Assembly: GCF_031884435.1 (NCBI RefSeq)
Contig: NZ_CP134779.1
Span: 3,658,001 to 3,722,000, forward strand
Reading direction: 5' to 3'
DNA length: 64,000 nucleotides
From: Bosea sp. 685
Lineage (GTDB): Bacteria; Pseudomonadota; Alphaproteobacteria; Rhizobiales; Beijerinckiaceae
The position numbers and the translations under genes are program-made. The notes under the pieces are model-generated. The model did no database searches and had not been told where the DNA came from. It saw only the letters and a list, made by a program, of their open reading frames with translations. Below, piece after piece: positions 8,889 to 16,908 of the stretch (its first letter is position 1; every line of letters begins with the position of its first letter).

Positions 8889-9524
8889 ATGGAAAGATCG
8901 GCTTTGCTTGTCCGCCTCGGCGTCGTGCTCGCGCTGATGTTGCCGACGCCGTCTCCCGCGGAAGAAGGCTCCGTGGGAGATCTCAACAAAGCGATTGAGC
9001 GAATCAAGCAAGAGGCGGCCGTGGTCGTCCAAACGGTCATTCGGGACCATGTCCCGGATCAGGCCCGGTGCATTTTCACCACGGAATGGTCCAACAGGAC
9101 CGTCGATGTAACTCTGGCCCGCCAATATCTGGGCTCGAACCTTCTGGCGGATGCCGTTTCTCCGCATACTGCAACAAGGCCGTCTGATTTCATCGATCCG
9201 ACCGGCAAGATGCCGGATCACTTCTGCTCGAATGCCGAAGCCGACGCGTTATGGAAACAGCGTCTGACTGCGTTCCAGAGCAGCGACAAGGTTACCGCTG
9301 TTGAGAAGGACCAGCCGAGGATCAGCCATTTGCGGGTTGAGGTAGCTATGCCGGTATTCGACGCGAAGTTCGAAACGGCTGTCGTGGTCGTATCGTTCTT
9401 GCGACAGGCTGCTTCAAAACTCAGAATGTCCATGCCCGATGGGGCCGGTTATTCGCTCGTTTATCAGAAGCAATCCAGCGATTGGGTTCAAATCCATGAG
9501 ACGCAGGATTACACCGTCAACTAA
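8889..9524 (+). CDS. Secreted hypothetical protein
   Basis: A 211-residue product with a clear signal peptide (MERSALLVRLGVVLALML...SPAEE) and a mature part of about 185 residues that begins with a helical stretch and contains two cysteines. The ATG at 8889 has GGGAG five bases upstream, better than an earlier TTG at 8868. No known domain is recognised. It is the largest of three rightward unknowns between the sugar-acid operon and tRNA-Ser. Confidence 0.65.
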   Translation: MERSALLVRLGVVLALMLPTPSPAEEGSVGDLNKAIERIKQEAAVVVQTVIRDHVPDQARCIFTTEWSNRTVDVTLARQYLGSNLLADAVSPHTATRPSDFIDPTGKMPDHFCSNAEADALWKQRLTAFQSSDKVTAVEKDQPRISHLRVEVAMPVFDAKFETAVVVVSFLRQAASKLRMSMPDGAGYSLVYQKQSSDWVQIHETQDYTVN

Positions 9525-9821
9525 AGGTGGTCAGCGCAGCAAGAGACCCATCGACTGTCCGGGTTTCAAAGAAATTGGCCCATGCCGGGCAAGGTCGCCG
9601 AAATGGAGCGGACCTTCATCATGGCCCGGCAAGCCGTGCCGGAGTTCGCAGTTGAACGCCTCGATCCGATCGGTTGCACCCCGGCGCTCGATATTCTTTC
9701 GCCGGTGGGCGCATGCGCATACGACAGAGACGCCCCCCCCCCAAACATGCTCCCAAATCGTTCTGCAAACCTGCGAGTCACGGCCGGAGAAAGATATTAC
9801 TTTTCGGGTGGATAGGGGTGG

Positions 9822-9912
9822 TGGCGGAGACGGAGGGATTCGAACCCTCGATACCCTTGTGGGGTATGCTCATTTAGCAAACGAGTGCCTTCAGCCTCTC
9901 GGCCACGTCTCC
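9822..9912 (-). tRNA. tRNA-Ser(GCT)
   Basis: On the minus strand the 91-base sequence folds as a class II tRNA: 7-bp acceptor GGAGACG/CGTCTCC, anticodon stem CTCGT/ATGAG with loop TTGCTAA giving anticodon GCT, a long variable arm, the T-loop TTCGAAT and an encoded CCA. It reads AGC/AGU serine codons. Confidence 0.97.
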
Positions 9913-10139
9913 GTTACGCGCTCTATGCCCGATTGCCGCGCGCTTTGACAAGCCGTCCCGTGGAGATTTGCGCGGGTTTTGCTGTGAGCCGATGAATCGA
10001 GGGCAAACGGCCCCAGCAAACCGCCGCCCTGCCCGGCTCCGGAGAACCGGCGGTAACGCAGCAGAAACAATCCAGAACAACTTGTCCGGCACACTCGTAA
10101 GCGAATCGCGCGCGCGGCGCGCGAACTCCGGAGCCGGTC

Positions 10140-10511
10140 ATGAGCAGCATATCAGGCGTCAGCGCCGCGTCGGCCATCAGCACGGCGTCGCTCGGCAGCG
10201 ACAACAGCTCCGCCCTCGCCCAGGCCGACGCGGCAGCCGCCCAGGCCTCGGCCGCGCTCGCCACGGCATCGGCGAAGCTCGCTGCCGACGAGAAGGACAA
10301 GGCGGACGACCAGACGCTGCAGCAGGACCGCGCCGCCGTGCAGCAGGCCGAGCAGGCCTTGCGGGCAGCCGAGCAGCGCGCAGCCCAGCTCAAGCAGGCG
10401 ACTGAGGCGAATAAGAGCGCCGAGCAGGCGAAGCCGGCCGAGGAGGTGCAAGGCCAGCAGGAGAGAAGCACCGTGCCCGGCCTCGGCGGGGCGGTGGACG
10501 TCTCGGTCTGA
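10140..10511 (+). CDS. Ala/Gln-rich hypothetical protein
   Basis: A 123-residue protein starting at ATG with GGAGC seven bases upstream. It begins with a Ser/Ala-rich segment, then residues 28-105 are almost purely Ala, Gln, Glu, Lys and Asp in a heptad-like pattern that predicts a long helix or coiled coil. No signal peptide or domain is seen. The composition resembles small structural or flagellar-type helical proteins but no function can be given. A longer antisense frame is a shadow. Confidence 0.55.
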   Translation: MSSISGVSAASAISTASLGSDNSSALAQADAAAAQASAALATASAKLAADEKDKADDQTLQQDRAAVQQAEQALRAAEQRAAQLKQATEANKSAEQAKPAEEVQGQQERSTVPGLGGAVDVSV

Positions 10512-10693
10512 GTCAGGCGGTCTGAGTCAGGCTTGCGGCGTCGACGCAAATCCGCGGCCGTCCTGTACAGCGGCCACGGCAGCCACTAGCCTTTGCATGG
10601 ACACGCCCGACCGCCGCGCCCTGCTGGCGAGCGGGCGCGATGTCGCCGCGACGATCCACGCACAGCGCCAAGGCCTCCCATGAGCCAAGTTCG

Positions 10694-10981
10694 ATGAGCC
10701 AAGACAGACCCCGCCGTCCGGTCAATCTCCGGGACAAGGCCGAAGCCTTGTTCAAGCCGGCAGCGCCAAAAATCCCCGCCCCGGCCGTGAAGCGGCCCGC
10801 CATTCCCGGAGCCCGGGAAATGGTCTCGCTGCGGATCGACAGCGAGGTGCTGGAGCATTTCCAGAGCGGCGGCCCCGGCTGGCAGGACCGGATCAACGAC
10901 GCGCTGCGGCAGGCCGCGGGCCTCAGCAGCGACGATGAGGGCCTGACGCCCGACGAGTTGAATTCCTCGAATGACGGCTGA
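10694..10981 (+). CDS. BrnA-like antitoxin (DUF4415), apparently without toxin
   Basis: The 95-residue product ends with the segment VSLRIDSEVLEHF...GPGWQDRIND...LRQ, which is the ribbon-helix-helix region of BrnA/DUF4415 antitoxins. The N-terminal half is basic and Pro-rich. BrnA normally follows a BrnT ribonuclease gene; none is visible upstream (10512-10693) or downstream. It may be a solitary DNA-binding protein or the survivor of a lost pair. The ATG at 10694 is chosen because the family similarity begins after it. Confidence 0.65.
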   Translation: MSQDRPRRPVNLRDKAEALFKPAAPKIPAPAVKRPAIPGAREMVSLRIDSEVLEHFQSGGPGWQDRINDALRQAAGLSSDDEGLTPDELNSSNDG

Positions 10982-11018
10982 TTGGCGCGGTTGAGGCGCT
11001 TTTTCGTCAAGCTGCCCA

Positions 11019-11107
11019 CGTCATTACGAGCGCGAGCCGAAGCAATCCGGGGGCCGTCGAGCGCGCCTTCCTGGATTGCGTCGTCGCTTGCGCTCCTCGC
11101 AATGACG
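11019..11107. repeat. Palindromic intergenic repeat ('cgtcattacgagcg' type)
   Basis: The left arm begins CGTCATTACGAGCG and includes GAAGCAATCC; the right arm contains GGATTGCG and ends CGCTCCTCGCAATGACG. The arms are imperfect inverted repeats around an 18-base centre. Repeats of this kind are widespread between genes in Hyphomicrobiales. It occupies the gap between the BrnA-like gene and a leftward secreted-protein gene. Confidence 0.7.
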
Positions 11108-11156
11108 ATTTGGGCTGTGCGGAAAACGAGCTGACGCAACGCCCGGCGGCAGCGCC

Positions 11157-11429
11157 TCACTTGCCGGTCACGCAGGTCCCAAGGCTCGCAACGGTGCCGG
11201 CTGGGCAGGTCTTCTTGCCGAGCGTCGGCGCGGCGCGCTGGGCGCTGGCCTGGAAGGATTCGCAGCAGGCGCCGCGCACATAATAGCCGCTGGGGCAGGC
11301 GCCGCTTCGCTCGATGCGGTCCTTGCCGTCCAGCGTCGGCCGGCAAGCTCCGGCCGCAAGAACCTCGCCGGCGAGACCGGTGAGGGCGACTGCGATGAGG
11401 GCGGCGATTCGGATCATACGAGCGAACAT
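11157..11429 (-). CDS. Small secreted Cys-rich protein
   Basis: A 90-residue protein with an N-terminal signal peptide (cleavage likely after VLAAG) and a mature part of about 64 residues with six cysteines in the spacing C..C..CC..C..C, compatible with disulphides in the periplasm. A second Met five codons in could also be the start. Family unknown. It is transcribed leftward with a similarly secreted gene behind it. Confidence 0.6.
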   Translation of the reverse strand: MFARMIRIAALIAVALTGLAGEVLAAGACRPTLDGKDRIERSGACPSGYYVRGACCESFQASAQRAAPTLGKKTCPAGTVASLGTCVTGK

Positions 11430-11502
11430 CGCGCATCTCGCCCGGCCTGTCACCGGCCGAACGTACCTGTCCCCGGCCTGGGAGAGCCGACCGGCCTTCG
11501 CG

Positions 11503-11820
11503 TCAGTCGCACTCGCGGACGCGGTTATAGCCGACGAAGTCGCCCCAGCTGTTATAGACCGGGCGCCGCGTGACATAGCAGTCGGACTCGTAATAGCGCG
11601 GCCCGGCATAGACGGGCGCGGGTCCGTAATAGGGCGGCGGTGGAGCATAGCGCCCGGCTCCGGCAAGCGCGCCGCCGACGAGAGCGCCCGCCGCCATGCC
11701 GCCGAACAAGGCGCCATTGAAGCCGTCACGGGCCTGCGCGGCCGTCGACAGCGGCAGCGAGGCTGCGGAAATACCGACCACCAGAAGACCAGCGATACCG
11801 ATTCGAGTTAGCGCGCCCAT
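11503..11820 (-). CDS. Secreted/Gly-rich surface protein
   Basis: A 105-residue protein with a signal peptide ending near AAQARDGFN, a Gly/Ala-rich hydrophobic stretch (GALFGGMAAGALVGGALAGAG) and a Pro/Tyr-rich segment, then the Cys-containing C-terminus with VYNSWGDFVGYNRVREC. This architecture is common for small envelope proteins of Hyphomicrobiales. RBS GGAGGGT precedes the ATG at 11820. Function unknown. Confidence 0.65.
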   Translation of the reverse strand: MGALTRIGIAGLLVVGISAASLPLSTAAQARDGFNGALFGGMAAGALVGGALAGAGRYAPPPPYYGPAPVYAGPRYYESDCYVTRRPVYNSWGDFVGYNRVRECD

Positions 11821-12051
11821 GGCACCCTCCATCACGTGTAGGGCAGGTTTAACAATCCAAAAATGAATAAAAACTGAATGACAAGCTATCGCAGCGTCAT
11901 AACCATGCCGAAATTCGGCCACAACTGTTAATGCGCGTGAATATCTCTCGGCGTTGGCGGCATAAGCTCCAGATCTCTTGAAGTCTATTTCGACAAATTC
12001 AAAATATCCTCTTCGCCGCCGCATCATCAGAAATTTCTAGGCCCCCCCTCA

Positions 12052-12170
12052 GCCCTCATCCTGAGGAGCGCTCCGCAGGAGCTTAGTCTCGAAGGATGCT
12101 CCAGGAGGCTCCCGAACCATCTGGAGCATCCTTCGAGACGCCGCTTACGCGGCTCCTCAGAGGCTGGCCG
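12052..12170. repeat. Palindromic repeat ('cctcatcctgaggagc' type)
   Basis: The element starts CCCTCATCCTGAGGAGC and ends GGCTCCTCAG, with inner inverted arms GGATGCTCC / GGAGCATCC. Its left end matches that of the composite elements at 50345 and 57088. It fills part of the 538-base gap 11821-12358, which otherwise shows only the next hairpin and no gene. Confidence 0.7.
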
Positions 12171-12212
12171 ATCATGTGAGCAAGGGTTTCAGTCGGTTGG
12201 AATTTTCTCTTG

Positions 12213-12266
12213 AAACGCGCCGTCATCCCGGGCGACGGCAAGGAGACCCGGGATGACGGCGCGTTT
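12213..12266. repeat. 20-bp perfect inverted repeat followed by T-run
   Basis: Arms 12213-12232 (AAACGCGCCGTCATCCCGGG) and 12247-12266 are perfectly complementary with a 14-base loop, and five T follow on the plus strand. It could end transcription, but the same 'cgtcatcccggg' arm recurs at 22565, so it is primarily a member of a dispersed repeat family. Confidence 0.7.
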
Positions 12267-12358
12267 TTCCGTGATGTTCAAGCTTTTGAAAACAACGGCA
12301 TCGTTATCGGCCAGACTCCTGGGGACGAGAGCCGTGGTGGGATGGGGCTGCGCCGACC

Positions 12359-12799
12359 TCAGCGCCCTGCCGGCCAGCCGACAAGCATCGTCGGTATCCA
12401 GCGCGCCTTGCGTCGCGCGATGCGGCCCTCGGCTGCCTCAGTGCTGAAATCCCTGGGCTCGGCCGGCCGGGTGAAGGCGGCGCGCTCGTCGAGCAGGTCG
12501 ATATTGAGCGTGGTCCAGGCCTCAGCCCCATCCGTCATCAGCATCGCGACATAGACCCCGCAACGCCTGCAGATCACCACCTCGGAGGTGCTCAGGCCGA
12601 AGGCGTAAAGCTGCAACTGCTCCGGCTCGCGCGCCGTCAGCATGGCGCTTGATTTCGGGTCGGAGAAGGTACGGGCATTGTGCTTGCGGCAAAACGAGCA
12701 CTGGCAGGCACCGATGACCTGCTCCTCAGGAGCGCGCGGCGTCCTCAGCTCCACCGCGATCGCCCCGCAATGGCAGGCACCTATGTGAAGGCGTTCCAT
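12359..12799 (-). CDS. GFA-family (CENP-V/GFA) zinc protein
   Basis: The 146-residue protein carries the three cysteine pairs of the glutathione-dependent formaldehyde-activating enzyme-like fold: CHC near residue 9, CQCSFC near 32 and CRRC near 76. These bind zinc. Members range from S-hydroxymethylglutathione synthases to uncharacterised proteins, so only the fold is claimed. Monocistronic and leftward. Confidence 0.88.
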   Translation of the reverse strand: MERLHIGACHCGAIAVELRTPRAPEEQVIGACQCSFCRKHNARTFSDPKSSAMLTAREPEQLQLYAFGLSTSEVVICRRCGVYVAMLMTDGAEAWTTLNIDLLDERAAFTRPAEPRDFSTEAAEGRIARRKARWIPTMLVGWPAGR

Positions 12800-13116
12800 G
12801 CTTCGTCCTCGCGGATTTGCGCAGATATGTGCGAGGCTGCACCTGGGCGACGGCTTCGGTCAACGGGATTGCCGGGCAGTGCTTATCCCTGACGCCACCC
12901 CGTCATTCGCGCAATTGGGAGGGGCGAGAGCGGTTTTGGCGAGACGAGAGCGTCCGCCGGCGACATGCGCTTAGCCATCGTCGCGCCGGCAGGAGGGAAC
13001 GGCACGGTCGATGCCCCTGCGTCAGGAACATGCCTGAGTGCCTGAGGCTGATGTCCACGCCATTGCCGGCACCGACCTGGTCGGCTCAGATGGCTGGGCA
13101 AAGGAGGGTTTCGGCT
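12800..13116. other. Intergenic region, no convincing gene
   Basis: This 317-base stretch holds only the RBS (AGGAGG at 13102) of the next gene and short open stretches that are interrupted or lack starts. It marks the left edge of the lower-G+C patch that runs to tRNA-Phe. Confidence 0.5.
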
Positions 13117-13593
13117 ATGCAGATGCTGACAGGCCAACAAAATGGCATCACGAAGATGCTTTGGAACCTCACGTCAAACGTTGGGGCTAAAAGTCCTAAC
13201 CGCCCTGACGACGTGCAGTTGGTTCAGTTTGGCTTTTATTGCATGGGATTGCCGACGGCAAAGCTTTCAGATCCGAGTTTTAGGTTGATTTACGCGGCGG
13301 TTGTCCCCGGCGCGCCATTCTCGACCGACGAGTATGACAAGCTGATGCTGGCTATCCGAGGGTTGCAGCGCAGCCGTGGTGGGGTGCAAGACGGCCACAT
13401 CAGCGCTCTCAAGCAGGGGCAGTACACCTATCGAGACGCGTCGGGAAAGCACGGCTATCTGATGGAGACGCTTACAAATAATATGTTCGACGGCTTGGAA
13501 GCCTCGTCCCGTGGCATGTGGCCAAGGCTCGACAAACATCCCAAATGCCCGCCACTGGTCGCCGCGCACATCAAGGCTGCGCTTACGCTATAG
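13117..13593 (+). CDS. Hypothetical protein
   Basis: A 158-residue soluble protein beginning MQMLTGQQNGITKML, with a strong AGGAGG nine bases upstream. No signal peptide or membrane segment. The sequence is evenly mixed alpha/beta in character, with no motif I recognise. G+C is low (47% in 13141-13200 by hand count), unlike the surrounding chromosome. It lies immediately in front of an integrase relic on the other strand, so it is probably cargo of a former mobile element. Confidence 0.65.
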   Translation: MQMLTGQQNGITKMLWNLTSNVGAKSPNRPDDVQLVQFGFYCMGLPTAKLSDPSFRLIYAAVVPGAPFSTDEYDKLMLAIRGLQRSRGGVQDGHISALKQGQYTYRDASGKHGYLMETLTNNMFDGLEASSRGMWPRLDKHPKCPPLVAAHIKAALTL

Positions 13594-13617
13594 GGTCAAC
13601 AGCGCCCGTATGACCCG

Positions 13618-13818
13618 CTATACAGTGCCAGGATCGAAGGGCTCGCCAGCACTTCCAATCTCCGCCGCCACCTTCGCGTGAGCCGTCCGCGCTTCCGCAG
13701 GGTCCTTCGTGCGAAGCGTGCAGGCCTGCTCGCGCTGCCCAACGGCTCCCAGCGCGTCCTTCGGGACAGCCTTGCGAAACCAATCGACGCCAGCCTTGGA
13801 GTGCTTGTGCGGACTAAG
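13618..13818 (-). pseudogene. Relic of a tyrosine integrase N-terminal domain
   Basis: On the minus strand one frame reads about 66 codons between two stops, and its middle (VDWFRKAVPKDALGAVGQR, then LRTKDPAEARTAHAK) matches the N-terminal 'W/YxRKxVPxDL...GRxExxxSLxTxDxxEAkrR' region of phage and island integrases. There is no start codon in the open stretch and the catalytic domain is absent downstream, where a stop follows at 13618. It is therefore a decayed fragment. The match is from memory of the family pattern. Confidence 0.7.
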
Positions 13819-13950
13819 TCAGCTCTGGCGGGGGCACCCGTCCGCGAAAACGCGACCGCTCCGATATCGTGGCGGACGAGCCCTCTTTGCACCGCGGGCC
13901 AGGCGCTCGCCTGCCTGAGCGCACCCATCCGCCCTGATCGTCCGACGCGC

Positions 13951-14655
13951 TTATGCGGGCAACACGGTTACAGGCGTGCCCAGCGACACGCGCGCATACA
14001 GATGAATGATGTCCTGGTTTATCATCCGAATGCAGCCGGACGACACGTTGGTGCCCACCGTATAAGGCTCGAGGGTTCCGTGAATGCGGTAACCGAGATC
14101 GCCGGTTCCATCGAACAGATACATGGCGCGCGCGCCTAGCGGGCTTTTCGGGCCGCCGAGCACGCCGAGACCTCGGGGCGTCCTTTCGAGCTTGGCTTTG
14201 ATCTCGGGGTCGCGTTCGACCATTTCATGAGGCGGCACCCAGTCTGGCCAGTCGCGCTTCATATTGATCTTCGCCGCGCCAGACCAACCAAACCCCTCGC
14301 GGCCGACACCGACCCCGTAGCGGGTCGCGATCCCCGGCGATTCAACGAAATAGAGATGGTAGGATGCAGGGTCGATAACGATCGATCCTGGGGCCTGATC
14401 CCGGCGGAACTCGACGGTCTGGCGAAGATATTCCGGATCGATATCGCCGGAATTGACCGCAGGAACCGCAAACCGCTCGCCTGGATAGGCGGTGTAAACC
14501 TCGGCATAGTTCGGGCGCGCCAGCGTCCGGGTCTGAGGGCGCGGCTTGCCCACTGACATGTCGGGAAGGGCAACGATGCTGCCGGTCCCACAGCCTGCCA
14601 GGCCGGTCGCGCCAACGGACATGGTGAACAGGTTAAACGATCGGCGGCTCAGCAT
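13951..14655 (-). CDS. L,D-transpeptidase (YkuD family) lipoprotein
   Basis: The 234-residue product has a lipoprotein-like N-terminus (MSVGATGLAGC, lipobox LAGC) and a C-terminal YkuD domain with the catalytic His in RIHGTLEP and the nucleophile Cys in SSGCIRM. Such enzymes make 3-3 crosslinks in peptidoglycan or attach outer-membrane proteins to it; the active site faces the periplasm. Multiple paralogues are usual in Hyphomicrobiales. It is of normal G+C and may be core DNA between two lower-G+C stretches. Confidence 0.93.
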   Translation of the reverse strand: MLSRRSFNLFTMSVGATGLAGCGTGSIVALPDMSVGKPRPQTRTLARPNYAEVYTAYPGERFAVPAVNSGDIDPEYLRQTVEFRRDQAPGSIVIDPASYHLYFVESPGIATRYGVGVGREGFGWSGAAKINMKRDWPDWVPPHEMVERDPEIKAKLERTPRGLGVLGGPKSPLGARAMYLFDGTGDLGYRIHGTLEPYTVGTNVSSGCIRMINQDIIHLYARVSLGTPVTVLPA

Positions 14656-14766
14656 TGGATGTCTCTCAGCAAAGGCTGAGGAGAGAGATGGGCTTATATG
14701 GTTACCACCGCGTGAAGGCGGGCGGGGATAGCGGGCTAGCCGGGAGGACTTGCGGTCATCTACGGT

Positions 14767-15066
14767 ATGAGTGCCAGGAATAACTCCACTGGGGCTGCAA
14801 TCTTGCTAGAAGCAATCGTTGGGCAAACGCTCCGTTTCCTTTGGTCCGTCATCTCGGAAATCGTCTGCTTCCACACGGGCAAGGCTCTTGTGGAGTGCCT
14901 TACGTTTGGCAGACTAGCTGTCGCCGATTACCGTGAGAACAAGAAACCATTCGCAGCTTACTGGCGGGAAGGACGGCAGCCCGTTCTCAACAGCAGTATC
15001 GCGGGTTTGGTTGGCGGAGCCTTCTGGATCGCTCTTTTCATCAGCGCCATTCATCTTCTTCGGTGA
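14767..15066 (+). CDS. Small membrane hypothetical protein
   Basis: A 99-residue protein with an N-terminal hydrophobic helix and a C-terminal membrane helix (AGLVGGAFWIALFISAIHLL). The ATG at 14767 has no strong RBS. Its stop overlaps the GTG of the next short frame by four bases. Family unknown; lower G+C than neighbours. Confidence 0.5.
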   Translation: MSARNNSTGAAILLEAIVGQTLRFLWSVISEIVCFHTGKALVECLTFGRLAVADYRENKKPFAAYWREGRQPVLNSSIAGLVGGAFWIALFISAIHLLR

Positions 15067-15296
15067 TGGCGCTCCGCTCCAAGGAGCTCTACCCGGCCCT
15101 TTCCAAGGCAGAACAGCTTTCAATCGGCGAAAATACGCCTTTATCGAGCACAGAGCCTTCTGGTGCCGAAGAAAAACGGCTGCGCTTTCAGCCCGACTCT
15201 TTCGGGGAACTACTAGGCAGAGAAATGGCCGCTGCGAAGGTGGGCAAGCGCCCACTCTTTGCCTCGGCAGGCATCGAGGACGTACAGGATGTCTGA
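15063..15296 (+). CDS. Short hypothetical protein, doubtful
   Basis: A 77-residue frame starting at GTG 15063 in a GTGA overlap with the preceding gene, which suggests coupling. The product is polar and Glu/Lys-rich. It overlaps the 3' end of the leftward HEPN-like gene by 84 bases, so one of the two ends is probably wrong, and confidence is low. Confidence 0.3.
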   Translation: MMALRSKELYPALSKAEQLSIGENTPLSSTEPSGAEEKRLRFQPDSFGELLGREMAAAKVGKRPLFASAGIEDVQDV

Positions 15297-16337
15297 CACG
15301 AAGCGGATCAGCTCATTAAGGTCTTCTCCGTCAACGGTCTGTTTGACGCCGTGCGCTACTTGATTTCGCTGAGTCACCCACTTCGTGAGATATTCGCGTG
15401 CAGGCTTCGCTAGCGGCACGTGTTCTGTCTTGATGCCTGCCCTCGAGTGCAGCTCTGGTATCACCTCGCTTAATAGCGTGTTCACCGGCGGAGACGGCAA
15501 CTTCGCGAGCAAGGTCTCACTGCCCTTTAGCAAGTAGGCGACATGCGCTTTTAAGCCTGTTTCCAGCGCCGAAAAGGCGATCAACAGTGCACTGCGCGGC
15601 GCGTTGGAGGCCAAATGGCCAGCCTCGCGTATAAGCTCGTGCGCGAAAGGCTCCAAAGCGTTGGCAGCAATCAGATCAGCAGTCGCAGCCAGCGCGTCAG
15701 GCCGCATGTCGAAGCCTTGAGACTGGCGGGCAAAGACCTGATACTCGGTAGGGACATTGTTCCATGTCCCGCCGTCGTCTGACCAGTAGAACCCCACCAT
15801 TCCAAATGGTCGGTGAGTCCCCGACGCTGCTTGTCGCCAGCGCATTACCCGGATGTAATTGGTCAGCAAATCCGACGCCTCTTTCTTAAATTCCCGCAGC
15901 CATGGCTTGGCACCTTTTGGAAGAAGGCCGAAAGGAACGATCCAGTTGGGCTTTATGTTGCCCTTTTCATCCACGATTAAATCACCTCTCACATAGTGAG
16001 GGAGATCGTCCTGTAGGGGATCATCCAGCAGTAGACTCCCTTTCTTCAAGCCTCTCAGCGTCTCCGATACGCGCTGAGGAGGCTGGCGAAGGGAAATAAG
16101 ATCGGCGCATAAGTCACTTTTGGAGTGATCGCCCTGCTCTATTTTCCGACTCCAGAAAGTGATCATATTCCCGCTATCAAGGCGACATATTGCGGGGAGT
16201 TCGTCCTGGCGCCGAACGTGCATTCCGTGGATTGAATAAGTTAGTTTGAAGTGCACTGGACACCTGTGAAGTGTGAGTCGACAAATGCGTACCCTCAATA
16301 CGCGCTCCGACCTAATATAGCTGGCACGACCCCGCAT
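15213..16337 (-). CDS. HEPN-like domain protein
   Basis: A protein of up to 374 residues (starts also possible at 16223 or 16166; none has a strong RBS). The N-terminal two thirds are unfamiliar. The C-terminal 140 residues are helical and contain RNQVAHG, the R-x4-H signature of HEPN ribonuclease-type domains, preceded by a helix with ALLIAFSALETGLKAHV as in Apea/HEPN families. HEPN proteins often act as RNases in toxin or phage-defence systems, or as inactive scaffolds. G+C is low and it sits among island relics. No partner antitoxin or nucleotidyltransferase is evident beside it. Confidence 0.6.
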   Translation of the reverse strand: MRGRASYIRSERVLRVRICRLTLHRCPVHFKLTYSIHGMHVRRQDELPAICRLDSGNMITFWSRKIEQGDHSKSDLCADLISLRQPPQRVSETLRGLKKGSLLLDDPLQDDLPHYVRGDLIVDEKGNIKPNWIVPFGLLPKGAKPWLREFKKEASDLLTNYIRVMRWRQAASGTHRPFGMVGFYWSDDGGTWNNVPTEYQVFARQSQGFDMRPDALAATADLIAANALEPFAHELIREAGHLASNAPRSALLIAFSALETGLKAHVAYLLKGSETLLAKLPSPPVNTLLSEVIPELHSRAGIKTEHVPLAKPAREYLTKWVTQRNQVAHGVKQTVDGEDLNELIRFVSDILYVLDACRGKEWALAHLRSGHFSA

Positions 16338-16466
16338 AATTGGAAGCCAAAATCTGAAAGCCCTCTTCTCTCCGGCCGCTTCCCGATTTCCTCCCGTGGC
16401 CCCTCGCGTTTTCTGTAGGCCACCATCACGGGAGCCTGCCGGACGCCTGAAGAGAGGTCAGACGGT

Positions 16467-16757
16467 TTACTGGGCAGCAATGAGCCTTCTCAGCTCCCCG
16501 ATGCAGCTATCAAGCTCTGCTCTTAGTTTCTCAGCTGCCTGAAGGTCGAAGTTGATGAAATTGTTCGGCCGCCCCTCTTCTCCGGCATAGGCATCCGCTA
16601 ACATTTTCGCGCCGACATATAGGCGACCGTCTAGCCCCCGTTTGACGCGCCATTGCAGATGGCCCTCAGCGGTCTGTCCCCGCACCCCCTGCGCCTCGAC
16701 TAAAACATCGCCCATAGCGGCGTTTAACGATGGCGACTTGGAAACAGCTCTCTTCAT
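16467..16757 (-). CDS. Hypothetical protein
   Basis: A 96-residue soluble protein starting MKRAVSKSPSLN. It ends with a helix rich in Leu, Arg and Glu (AAEKLRAELDSCIGELRRLI). A start 14 codons further upstream is possible. No domain is recognised. Leftward, 129 bases beyond the HEPN-like gene start and so possibly in its transcription unit. Confidence 0.5.
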   Translation of the reverse strand: MKRAVSKSPSLNAAMGDVLVEAQGVRGQTAEGHLQWRVKRGLDGRLYVGAKMLADAYAGEEGRPNNFINFDLQAAEKLRAELDSCIGELRRLIAAQ

Positions 16758-16908
16758 CCAATCGAACACGGCGTTTCCCCAACAGCCAAAGCAGACCACA
16801 ACCTACTGTACCCGGTAGGACTCCTGAAGGCCCCTTGCCGCTACAGGTCGGGAGCTTGCAGGGTGTTGCGGAGAGGGTCGGTACTGGCCTAGCCTGGAGA
16901 GCTATCGG

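Noticed and set aside
9582..9815. 77-residue rightward frame
   Set aside because: It crosses a C10 tract and reaches close to the tRNA, has no convincing RBS and no recognisable family.
9923..10549. 208-residue leftward frame opposite the Ala/Gln-rich gene
   Set aside because: Its product is a Ser/Ala/Cys-rich shadow; the plus-strand frame has an RBS and helical periodicity.
13030..13197. About 50 codons reading VHAIAGTDLVGSDGWAKEGF at the start of the low-G+C patch
   Set aside because: It overlaps the RBS and start of a better gene in another frame and matches no family I can name.
14051..14060. Short match to the tRNA-Phe 3' end inside the L,D-transpeptidase gene
   Set aside because: Only nine or ten bases agree and the site is inside a conserved coding region, so it is not evidence of an att site.
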